Shown here: piece after piece, positions 1 through 9,100 of the stretch
How the letters are laid out: each line of letters begins with the position of its first letter
Numbering within the stretch: the first letter of the stretch is position 1
DNA from: a virus
IMG/VR virus record: IMGVR_UViG_3300021185_003806
Coordinates: 1-28,540 of that record
DNA: 28,540 nucleotides
Reading direction: 5' to 3' (one strand)
Position numbers and translations under genes: made by a program
Notes under the pieces: generated by a model
The model's database searches: none
Told to the model about the DNA's origin: nothing
Seen by the model: the letters and a program-made list of their open reading frames with translations, nothing else

Positions 1-191
1 GATTGATTTAAATCCGGAGATTGTGTCAATCTAGCTAAGAATTTTTGAGTAGGTCCATAAGACAACGGAACCTTGGTAACACTTAACGTGTTATCTGAAG
101 AATCAGTATGAGTAATTGAGATATTGTTAAAGAGAGTACCAAAAGAAATAATGGTTCTCCTCAAAATTTCGTTATAAAAATATTCAAACAT
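1..191 (-). CDS. gp15: gp15-like tail sheath stabiliser / tail completion protein, N-terminal part (cut by window edge)
   Basis: Too short to be listed as a full open frame, but the minus strand from the ATG at 191-189 is open to the window edge. It encodes 63 residues beginning MFEYFYNEILRRTIISFGTL. This resembles the T4 gp15 N-terminus as I recall it (MFGYFYN...RR...GDLFSNI), and a later VPLSYGPTQKFLARL segment fits the T4 VPITYASKEHFM region. In T4, gp15 is a hexameric ring that caps the tail tube and sheath and joins the tail to the neck. The gene follows gp14, as in T4. The start has a GGAA ribosome-binding element at 199-202, seven bases upstream, and a late-promoter-like CATAAATA overlaps the end of gp14. 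The C-terminal three quarters lie outside the window. Confidence 0.88.
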   Translation of the reverse strand, partial: MFEYFYNEILRRTIISFGTLFNNISITHTDSSDNTLSVTKVPLSYGPTQKFLARLTQSPDLNQ

Positions 192-212
192 TGCTAAGTT
201 CCGTTTATATTA

Positions 213-220
213 TATTTATG
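213..220 (-). promoter_or_regulatory. T4-type late promoter, CATAAATA, before gp15
   Basis: The minus strand reads CATAAATA, one base from the T4 late consensus TATAAATA. It lies 21 bases upstream of the gp15 ATG and overlaps the last codons and stop of gp14. T4-type late promoters consist of only this element, recognised by a phage sigma-like factor (gp55) with the sliding clamp. In an AT-rich genome such an octamer can occur by chance. The position just before a start codon is the main support. Confidence 0.5.
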
Positions 221-1658
221 GTGTGCCGAATGGATTTGCTTCACTAAAGTCGAGAATTTCATCTGCCTGTGTTTCTATATTATAATTATCAGCAAATCCA
301 GCATCAAGAGAGGTATCAACTACTCTCAATAGATGAGATGCTCCTGAAGATGCTCCTACTAAATATTCTCCTCTTAAGAAGGTTCCTGTAATAGAAGCAA
401 CCTCAAGAGTATTAGTGGAAGAATCCCAAGTTCTTACTCTTGCCGTTGTATTACTTACAGATCCAGTAATTATTTCATTGAAGAGATAATTACCCGTTGA
501 AGCTGAATCAGCAGCAGCTATTGATACAGTAGGTGCAACACTATATCCTAAACCAGCATTAGTAATATATATGGACGTAACTACTCCTACATTGCTTAGA
601 TATGCCGTAGCAGCAGCACTAACAGTAGTAACTCCTGACTGGAATATTTCATTGGTGAACGTAATAGCGGGTGGATTAACATATCCACTACCACCTGCGG
701 TAACTGTAACAACACCAACTACTGCATCTCCAATTGTGGCTGTTCCTGCTGCCCCTGCTCCACTAGTACTAGTAAATGTCATTGCAGGAGCAACAGTATA
801 TCCGGCCCCTGCATTTGCCAAGTAAACTGCTTGAACTGATTTCTGATTAGAATTTATATTTAAATTACAGTATTGAATTCCACCAATCATCGATGCAATG
901 CCAACTGCCGTTACCCCTCCAGAAGGAGCAGAAGATAGTCCTATAATGGGTGGACTAGTATATCCTCCTCCTCTATTTGACAAAGTAATAAATCTAACGC
1001 CACCATCAACGATACCTGTTACAGCAGTTGCATCTACACCAGTTCCAACCACTGTAAGAGTTTGAGTTGGTCCAAGAAGTGTTGAAATTCCCTCATCAGT
1101 AGTTCCGTCAGAATCATCTCCTGTTAACTCATCATCAATTTCAGCAACCCCAGTATCAATAACTTCATCCTCATAACGGAAGAGCTCACATCTCAATGTA
1201 TAAACATAATTTTTCTGTAATTGATAAAATGGTTTTTCATGCTCTACATACTTAATTTCAAATAACCGATCTCCTAATGGGAAATAAATTAAATCACCCT
1301 CTTTAGGCCTAGTAGTTAATTTTATATTAGGTTCATTTTCCAATAATGGCCCAATATAAGTTTCCCATCTTTCCCTAGAAATGACTAATGTTATGTCATT
1401 TGTGTTCTCAATACCAAACTTGGATAAAAGAACAGGATTTTCTGCATATCCATCATAATTATCAATATATGCTTCTAAAGGATATGCATCATCAAATTTT
1501 GATGAAATTACTTCTCTTATGACTGTATTCTCAGCCATATATTTTCTAGGCATATAATAAACATCAACACCATACATCCTCAACTGTTCGTTGATTAAAT
1601 CTTGAACCAAATTTTGTTCAGACCTTGATCCCTGTTGAAAATATGGATTAAGTGCCAT
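216..1658 (-). CDS. gp14: gp14-like neck protein with a large internal repeat insertion
   Basis: Neck protein of the T4 gp14 family. In T4 it works with gp13 to close the packaged head and form the platform on which the tail docks. The family is visible in residues about 1-175: NPYFQQGSRSEQNLVQDLI, MYGVDVYYMPRKYM, the EGDLIYFPLGDRLFEI core and FYQLQKNYVYTL. T4 gp14 has GDLIYFPMDNSLFEI and FYQLGQN at matching places. The C-terminus DFSEANPFGTP corresponds to the short T4 tail. The protein is 480 residues against 256 in T4. The excess lies between about residues 190 and 450 and consists of four GxGYxxxP repeats followed by a module with FLRGEYLVGASSGA. The start lies four bases after the gp13 stop and has AGGT seven bases upstream. 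Codons and composition match the neighbours. Family assignment is firm; the role of the insertion is unknown, with surface decoration of the neck the simplest guess. Confidence 0.93.
   Translation of the reverse strand: MALNPYFQQGSRSEQNLVQDLINEQLRMYGVDVYYMPRKYMAENTVIREVISSKFDDAYPLEAYIDNYDGYAENPVLLSKFGIENTNDITLVISRERWETYIGPLLENEPNIKLTTRPKEGDLIYFPLGDRLFEIKYVEHEKPFYQLQKNYVYTLRCELFRYEDEVIDTGVAEIDDELTGDDSDGTTDEGISTLLGPTQTLTVVGTGVDATAVTGIVDGGVRFITLSNRGGGYTSPPIIGLSSAPSGGVTAVGIASMIGGIQYCNLNINSNQKSVQAVYLANAGAGYTVAPAMTFTSTSGAGAAGTATIGDAVVGVVTVTAGGSGYVNPPAITFTNEIFQSGVTTVSAAATAYLSNVGVVTSIYITNAGLGYSVAPTVSIAAADSASTGNYLFNEIITGSVSNTTARVRTWDSSTNTLEVASITGTFLRGEYLVGASSGASHLLRVVDTSLDAGFADNYNIETQADEILDFSEANPFGTP
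520..1060 (-). repeat. Four GxGYxxxP repeats inside gp14
   Basis: Within gp14, near residues 230, 287, 325 and 370, the motif G-x-G-Y-x-x-P/A-P recurs (GGGYTSPP, GAGYTVAP, GSGYVNPP, GLGYSVAP). Each copy follows a short strand-like stretch such as VVTVTA, and two are separated by GAGAAGTATI-type turns. Spacing varies from about 38 to 57 residues, so these are degenerate protein repeats and not exact DNA repeats. The same motif occurs in the gp7-like, gp8 and DUF4815 proteins of this window. Confidence 0.8.
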
Positions 1659-1662
1659 GCTA

Positions 1663-2505
1663 TTAACCTATCATATCCAATGGAGGTAATTCGTAAGTAT
1701 TGGACATTCTTTCTCTAATGCCATCTAATTCTTTTTGAGCATCATCATAGATTTGCCTACCATTTAATTCTACTCCACCTGGCAGTTTTACTCCTTGGAA
1801 TTTTAATAAATTTTGTCCCCATTGTCGTTTAATAAGAGCAGTGGCATATATTTTCAAGAAAGAATCATTCCAAACTCTAGCAAAATCATTAGGATTTAAT
1901 GCCATAAAACAATCCAGAATTAACCATTCTCCCACATTGACAGTCTCCCAATCAATATCAAGATATAACCTATCCATTCTCTGATTAAATCTTATTTGTT
2001 TTTGTGTAGTTAATAAAAACTCAATATCAGACAAATAACTTCTAGTCATTGCATAAGTCAACATTTCCATGGCACCCCAGAAATACATATCATTTAGGAA
2101 TAACTGATACTTAACACTAAACATCCCACTTGACATGGAATTGGATCCATCAAAATGAAATACTTTTGTTACTCCAATAATATTTGGTGGTACTTGTAAA
2201 TAATTGCTATTTTCTTCCCATTTAAATGATGTCGATACCCCAGCAATTGTTGCGGGGGTATTTGTTGTAACGATTCCTACTTGACTTTTATGTGGTGCTC
2301 TTCCCCTATCAATATCTGCTTGAGTTACTTGATATTTTAAATACATCGGAGAAACACCATCAAAATGCCTCTCTTGAAAATACTGTATAGCATCATCTAG
2401 TATATCCTCTATTTGCTCTTCCGCAACATTAATCTCCAATACGGGAGCACCCAACTGCCTCTTACAGTAATCTATTAATTCTTGTCTACTTGCTGGTTGG
2501 GCCAT
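1663..2505 (-). CDS. gp13: gp13-like neck protein
   Basis: Head-completion neck protein of the T4 gp13 family, which with gp14 seals the portal after DNA packaging and accepts the tail. The N-terminus (ELIDYCKRQLGAPVLEINVA, then EQIEDILDDAIQYFQERHFD) follows the T4 pattern of ELKD..LRRLGAPIINVELT and a helix ending in YHFDG. The C-terminus (ATALIKRQWGQNLLKFQG, LPGGVELNGRQIYDDAQKEL, a final MIG) matches ATALAKELNGQIL...LPGGVTIDGQRLIEEA. Length is 280 against 309 residues in T4. The start is well supported by AGAGGT at 2515-2520, nine bases upstream. It lies 22 bases after the preceding small gene and four bases before gp14, so gp13 and gp14 are almost certainly co-translated from one message. 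Confidence 0.95.
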   Translation of the reverse strand: MAQPASRQELIDYCKRQLGAPVLEINVAEEQIEDILDDAIQYFQERHFDGVSPMYLKYQVTQADIDRGRAPHKSQVGIVTTNTPATIAGVSTSFKWEENSNYLQVPPNIIGVTKVFHFDGSNSMSSGMFSVKYQLFLNDMYFWGAMEMLTYAMTRSYLSDIEFLLTTQKQIRFNQRMDRLYLDIDWETVNVGEWLILDCFMALNPNDFARVWNDSFLKIYATALIKRQWGQNLLKFQGVKLPGGVELNGRQIYDDAQKELDGIRERMSNTYELPPLDMIG

Positions 2506-2514
2506 TTATACAAT

Positions 2515-2520
2515 ACCTCT
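2515..2520 (-). promoter_or_regulatory. Ribosome-binding site of gp13 (AGAGGT)
   Basis: AGAGGT on the minus strand, nine bases before the gp13 ATG. It is one of the few clear Shine-Dalgarno elements in the window and supports the chosen start. Confidence 0.6.
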
Positions 2521-2527
2521 ACAATAT

Positions 2528-2929
2528 TTAGGTTGGAGCAGATGAAATGCCTTGATATACCAAAATATCTCCGTTTACAATATTGTAAGTAGTCGTTCCA
2601 GAACTCACCAAAACATTATAAAGATATCTTCCTTCAGAAATACTAGTAGTTGCTGTAGATGCCAATGTTAATGCAAATTTTCCACCAGCTGCACTGGTAA
2701 ATCCAACATTAAAGGTAGCAGTAGGAACCGTAGTGGATCCTGCTCCAACACTTTTTTGCATTTGTGAAGAACCAGTCCAAGTAGTTCCTGCACCTGAAAA
2801 ATCAAATGCAGCATTAGATGTATCAACTACATTAAAGTTGGCATTGAAATTAGCTCCACCATAAATGGTCAAATTAGAAGCAACGGGTACTCCAGCATCT
2901 GGATCAAATGTTATCTTTTTAGTTGCCAT
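2528..2929 (-). CDS. Small beta-rich virion-type protein, 133 residues
   Basis: Not assigned to a named family. The protein starts MATKKITFDPDAGVPVASNL and alternates short hydrophobic strands with Ser/Thr/Gly turns, with few charges and no signal peptide or membrane segment. The middle has a NANFNVVDTSNAAFDFSGA stretch, and the end has an EGRYLYNVLV...NGDILVYQG pattern. This layout recalls one immunoglobulin-like domain of the kind found in phage baseplate upper proteins, but that is an impression and not a match. The start is strongly supported by AAGGAG at 2937-2942, seven bases before the ATG. The first 11 bases overlap the end of the 74-residue gene, suggesting translational coupling. 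Its place between baseplate and neck genes implies a structural role, perhaps a decoration or fibre-attachment domain. Confidence 0.75.
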   Translation of the reverse strand: MATKKITFDPDAGVPVASNLTIYGGANFNANFNVVDTSNAAFDFSGAGTTWTGSSQMQKSVGAGSTTVPTATFNVGFTSAAGGKFALTLASTATTSISEGRYLYNVLVSSGTTTYNIVNGDILVYQGISSAPT

Positions 2930-3143
2930 GGACTAACTCCTTAAGTAGAGATTTTATTTCATTAATCTCACCCTTCAAATCAGATAAATCCTTTTCCATA
3001 GAATTTACTTTTTCATTCTTTAACATTTTCGCTTTACGACCTTCAACATAATGCTCATAATCTACGTTATTCACATTTATAATTGCATTAGTAGATGGAT
3101 CTCTAGCCAGATCACCATTTCCTTCCACATCATAATATTCCAT
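2919..3143 (-). CDS. Small protein with C-terminal coiled coil, 74 residues
   Basis: Unrecognised. The N-terminal half is acidic and polar (MEYYDVEGNGDLARDPSTNA, then VDYEHYVEGRKAK). From about residue 43 to the end it is a helical stretch with heptad-like hydrophobic spacing (MEKDLSDLKGEINEIKSLLK), which suggests oligomerisation. The gene sits one base after the stop of the 2525-residue protein and overlaps the following gene by 11 bases, so it is embedded in the tail operon. No good Shine-Dalgarno sequence is visible and translation is probably coupled to the gene before. A small adaptor or chaperone for tail assembly is possible, but nothing in the sequence proves it. Confidence 0.7.
   Translation of the reverse strand: MEYYDVEGNGDLARDPSTNAIINVNNVDYEHYVEGRKAKMLKNEKVNSMEKDLSDLKGEINEIKSLLKELVHGN
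2937..2942 (-). promoter_or_regulatory. Strong ribosome-binding site (AAGGAG) of the 133-residue gene
   Basis: AAGGAG on the minus strand, seven bases before the ATG at 2929-2927 and inside the end of the 74-residue gene. It is the best Shine-Dalgarno match I see in the window and suggests high expression of this small protein relative to its neighbours. Confidence 0.65.
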
Positions 3144-3144
3144 A

Positions 3145-6100
3145 TTAAGCTAATGCCATTACTCTAAGTTGTTTCATTACAGGTACATAAACCTGACTAT
3201 TAGAAATCAATGCTATCTTAATTTGATAAGATCTAAAGGAAGGTAATTGATCAGCAGTAAAAGTATACTCTTTGAAAGCTTCCACATAGGATGTTACCCC
3301 TCCCGTCGTACCATGCTGCACAGTTGATATAACATTTGATTTTGGAACAAACACATCAGATTGGCCATTACTATCTTCGGCAGCAATCATTTGCCTTCTA
3401 CTATTAAGATTGTTATATCCAGGGAATGGTGTAAATATTGGTTCAAATCCTGCGCCATCACCTATGGCATAGAATGCTCTAATATCAGTACCAACATCAA
3501 TATGAGAACTAACAATTATCTTAAGAGATGTAGCAGAATTTTCTAAAGAAATTTCTTTGGAAATATACTGACATGCTGTTGGATCAATATTCAAAGTATT
3601 TACTCTATTATCTGTTGCATAATTTTCAATAACATCATTAACTCTATTAGATGTAAGAATAGTACTTACTCTTTGTGCATCAATAACTGGAGTTATTCTA
3701 GCATCGGTAGTTCCGAGGAATAATCTCATATTCAAAGACTTAGATCCTTCAAGAGTTGTTAATTTAGCATCGGCATTAACTTTAGATGCAATCAATCTGG
3801 GACTATCCAAATAATTGGGAGTATTAAGGGCAATACTTTCAAACCCATTATCAAGATAAGGAATTTCTGTTCCACTCATACTTTGACTGGTAACAGTTCT
3901 TACCTCACCAACAAGAGAAGTGCCAGGAGATGTTACATTCTGAACAATTGGAGTAATAATTTCATAAGGCATATTTTGAGTTGCTCTTATATTATATCCA
4001 CCAGCAGATTTAGTGCTATTCAAATATAATGCTGCGAATCCAACATCATTACCTCTATTGTTATTATTAACATTAAATGTCGTAGACATATTCAATTTAA
4101 TATTATAGGAATCAAAAGTAATAGGATTAGAAACTGTAGCATCAGATAGTGTATGAATTCCATTAATTCTCTTCAAGTTAACTCCCCCAAGTTCATATTT
4201 GTAAACAGGAGTACCAACCGCATAATCTATAGAATTTCCTCCTCTTACAATATTTCCACCAATATTATTACCAGAAACATTTGTATATTCAATAATTTCA
4301 TCTCCAATTTTAAGGAATCCAACATTAGTAGTTCCTACCCCAACACTCTCAAAAGTAGAGAATATTGTTCCATCACCTACTGATATATTTCCGGTAGAAC
4401 CTGAAGAATAAGCAGCATTTAATTGAGTAGGCTTAACATCTGACACTGCACCAGATATCTCTACAATATTATCACCAAAATACATTCCATGATTCCTATG
4501 GTTCACTTTAATATGAGTACCATCAGAATCAACATTAATAGTAGAAATTTGAACATCTCCCCCAGTTCCCAATCCAGTTGCTCCAGAAGAATTAAGTTCT
4601 GTAGTAATACCAGAACTGTTAATAAACATTACTGTATTAGCAGATCCAACAATAAAATTACCTTGAACATTTTCAAAAATAAGTTCATTAGTTATACCAA
4701 TTCCAGCAATAGTAAATTTAGAATTTCTTCCCAAACTAGCAATTCCAATAGTAGTAATACCAAGAACATCACCAACTTGATAACCATATCCCCCATTTCC
4801 AGTAATTGTTGCAGCGGCCGCTACTCCATTAGCAATTGTAACTTCTGCAGTTGCTCCACGTCCATTACCGGTTAATGTAACTAAATTCACCCCTGCAAAT
4901 GTAAGTCCTCCATCGGTAGGAGTATATCCAATACCAGGATTAGAAACAGTCAATGAACCACTTGCACTTCCAGCTACCCCTACAAGATGACCAGTAGCAT
5001 TAGTTCCTTGTTGGAAAAATACATTTCCCATTTCATAAGAATCAGCAACTGTTGTTCCAAGTCCAACTCTTATACTTCTTGAAGTTAAAGATAATGAATC
5101 TGGCATCAAAACAGGAATTTGATTATTTCCTTTAGTAAGTTGTGGATTATAAAAATCTACAACTCCAGAAAGTTCAAATGCTGCTCTATAAAGAGTAAAT
5201 TTAAGATCTTCCCATTGACTTGGATCCCACGTAGAACCATTTTGTGATTTGAATAAAGAACCTAGAACTGGTTGATTCTGCACAAAAGTCTGAGTTTGAA
5301 GATCGTTCTCACCCACTCTTGAAATATAAACACTATATGCTGTGGAATTTGATATTAAAACCATAGCATATTCTGTTTGGTCACCTTCCAAATATACCGG
5401 AGCATCAAACTCAACCGTAGTAGCAACCGATCCATCACTCGAAACTGTAATATCATTAGGATATAATGTAATTTCTGCAAATGGAAGGATCTTTTCAGTT
5501 GGAGTTCCATTTTTCATAGTTCTCAACTGAAACTTAACAGGAATATTATTATCATCTACAGTTCGGAAAAATATATCACATTTTGTTACAAATATTCCTG
5601 TAGGATCTTCAACTCTAAATGATTGTGCAAGTGGATCTCCATTTCTCCGCCAACTACCAGTTTGAATTGCCCCCGTTATAGCAGCAGAACCAGTAACACG
5701 AGTAGAAATAGTCTCAAAAGTTGCTGTTTGTTCTTCTGTTACTCTAGTTTCTACCCTTGCATTTCTAACAGAAACAATATTTTCTTGAACCGTTTCAAGA
5801 GTTCCTGCAGAAGTAAAGGTTTCATCAGCCATTGTTGTTGCAGAATCAATATCATTATCTTCATCATTAATCAAAACAAAACTCTTAGTTCCTGTTTCAA
5901 ATCTAGGATGGTTGGGGATATTAGGATTAGGATTAAAATAGGATCCAATCACTGTTGCAGTTATATCCGAAACAAGCCTGACACTATTAATTGTACAAAC
6001 TGCGCCACTTGATCCGCCCAACAGAGTCATCCCAGGACTTACCCAACCACTATATTCACCTTGTACTTCAGAAGCAAGAGAGAAAGTATCCACATTCAAA

Positions 6101-9100
6101 ATATTGGAAGTGGAAGAATATGAAGAAGGAAGAATGGAATTTGTATATGGGTTTATAGGATAAGTTGCTGTTGGAGAGTTAAAAGCTCCTTCTCTATGAT
6201 TGGATTGAGCAACTCTAAATTCTATAGCAGCTGCTACACCCGGATTAAGAGGATCAGCAAGACCAGTAGGTGAAGTTCCTCCTGTTACAGTTTCTCCAAC
6301 CTGAAATGTACCACTAACCATACTAATTTCAAGAAGTTTAGGAACACAATATTTTGTAATATCTTCCCCGTCAAAGAAAGCATACATTCTTGTCGTGGGC
6401 TTTACTGCCTTAGCAACAAATTCAATATTCCGTGATCTCATCCAAGGAATAATAGCCCTACTAACAACTCTATCACCAACAGAAGTATTATCCCATTGTT
6501 CAGTAATTATAGTCTGGGATCCTGTTCTAACATCAAAACCAGTTCTTCTAGTTTCTTCTAGTTCTTGTTGCCAAGTTTGTCTCCAAGTGCTACCACTTCT
6601 CCAGTTCCCCGTAGACCATGATCTATCTACATTACGAGTTGTATTTACAACAGTAGTTCCCACCCAATTCGTTTCCCAAGCATTCCAAACCGTAGGAGCA
6701 AATCCAGTTTGAGGATCTACATTTTGATTTTGAACTGCTTCATTCATCACATTCTCAAAATCACCTTCAACTTGAATAATTCTATCTTCAATTCTAGTAG
6801 TATCAACCCAAGTATCTGAAGCTGGAGTTAATTCAAGAGTACCAGTCCAAAAACTCATTAAGAAAGGAGTTACACTTTCAGATCTAGTAGCATAAGGTTG
6901 TTCTATGAACATGGTATCACTATAATCTAAAGTTATAACATCATTTTTTCTTCTTACATTTGTCCCCTCAATTAGATTAAAAGCAAGATCCGTATTTTGA
7001 GTTTGATTTACAACAGGGCCTAACATCAAATCAACAGAATTAGTATAATGAGAAGGTCTACATATTTGGTTCTTGGTATCAATAGAATTCTTAAAATTCC
7101 CTCCTTGTGTTCTAAAAGATGAAAAATTATCTACAAAGAATCCAGACTTAAACCGATTTAAACCATCAGCATCAGGAATAAACATATTGGCAGTTTCTAC
7201 TTCCAATAATGATAAAGCAGTATAAAATTCTAAATTCTTAATTCTATTTTCAAGATTTTTAATATCCACCATTCTAAAGCGTTTATACTCTAGAAAACTA
7301 ATATTTACATTTTCAGTATTATAAACATATGGAGGAAGCGTAACTGTAGCCAACTCAATAGCATCATCAATAGGATTTGGTAATTGTGGGCTATCAGCGG
7401 GAGTACCATAAATTACTTGGAATCTTCCATCTTTAGATACAAAAATTCTATCAATTCTTCCTTGATAGTATGATATATCACTAATAATATTTTCATCAGA
7501 TGCAAGAATATTAGCAGCTGAATTTCCTGACCCATTAAATGATCTTCCAAAGAATTCTAAAGGTGATCTTGTACTTTCAGTTACAGTATAATCAGAAACT
7601 CTTGGTCTTATATCAAAAATATCCGTATTTCTATGTCCATCAATACTTTGAATTTCGTTAGTATAATTAAATGTATTATATGAATCTACACTAGTAAGAT
7701 CACCTTCATCCGTAGATTCATAATAACCACTTTCAAAATAAACTTTTATTCTCTTATCAGGTGCTGAAATATCCGCTTTTCTTTTCAAAGTTCCATAATT
7801 ATAAAATGTATTTTTTTGACCTACACTAAAAGTATAACTTCTACTAATATCAAAACTAGGTGAATCTAAAGCACTTACAACTGCTGATATAGCAGTTTCT
7901 TGAGAGATTACAGTTTCTCCCTCTATAAAATAAAGTTCATTTTTCTTAACATAGGAAATTTGATCACTACTCACTTTTTCTGCACATGCAGCAACTGCTC
8001 CACTTGTTTGTCCTATTAAAAGTTCTCCAATTATAAACTCTGAAGTTGTAGTAGTAGAACTATTAATAGATGAAAGTGTTGCTTTAGGTGCAGATGGATC
8101 AGAAGTATCAGAAGATTCATAAATTCCATGAATTGTAATAATATCAGGAGTATTCAATGATAAAGTTTTATCTTGAACTCTAGTTCCATATGGATAATAA
8201 CCATCCCCAAAATCCAATCCATCATTAAGAGTAGTTGATCCAATACCAGATGCTGAATCTCTAGATTTAGAAACAACTAATGAATTAACCCTATTTTTTA
8301 TCTTTTTCTTTGATGTTGGCTTCACTTTTTTCAAAGTAGCAACAAGTGTTGCTCCTGTATCATCTGATCCAAGATTACTTGCTCCGAATTCAGTTGCAGT
8401 AGAATTAAAAGTTACTTTATCTGATGTTAATTCTTCTGTACTTCCATCTGATCTTATTAAAGTATATCTTTCTACATCGAATGGTAAAAATGTTTCATTA
8501 GTTCCTGCTGTAGGTCTAGATGAAGTAGTTATTTGTTTATCAGTAATATCAACACTAAAAGTCTTTCTAATGGTAATAGATGCACTAGTAAAATCTACAT
8601 CTGATACATTAGGCTTCGGAAGTACAGTATATAAAGTATTATCCGTAGACTTATCTAAAGCAGTAGTCAATAATTTCAAATCAGTCACTTGTAACTGAGC
8701 AGAAGGAAGAGCACCCTCTACAATTCCTGTTACAGTAGCAACTCCTACAACTTCTATACGACTAGATGGAATATCAGTCCCATTTCCAACATAAGTAACC
8801 CTAGCCATAACAGGATCAGGAGATGCTAATGTTGTATCAGTATATTGAATTAAATCATTTTCTTTTATAACACCCGGTGCCCAATTAGAAAAAGCAGTGC
8901 TTCTTACTGTACTGATACTGGGAGACCCACTAGGAACCGTAATAGATGCTATTCCAACTTCCCATTTAGATGATTGAATTACATTTGCATGGAAAGTATT
9001 AATTCCACTAATACCATCATTTGTTGCATATAAAGATTTTACATCTGAAATAGAGTTATCTGTAACTGCTATAGCAATTCTTCCACCGGCAATACCATTA

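Noticed and set aside
571-825. Plus-strand open frame of 84 codons opposite gp14
   Set aside because: It is antisense to the GxGY repeats. Gly- and Thr-rich coding sequence gives long open frames on the other strand, its protein is a Val/Pro/Thr-rich shadow, and gp14 explains the region fully.
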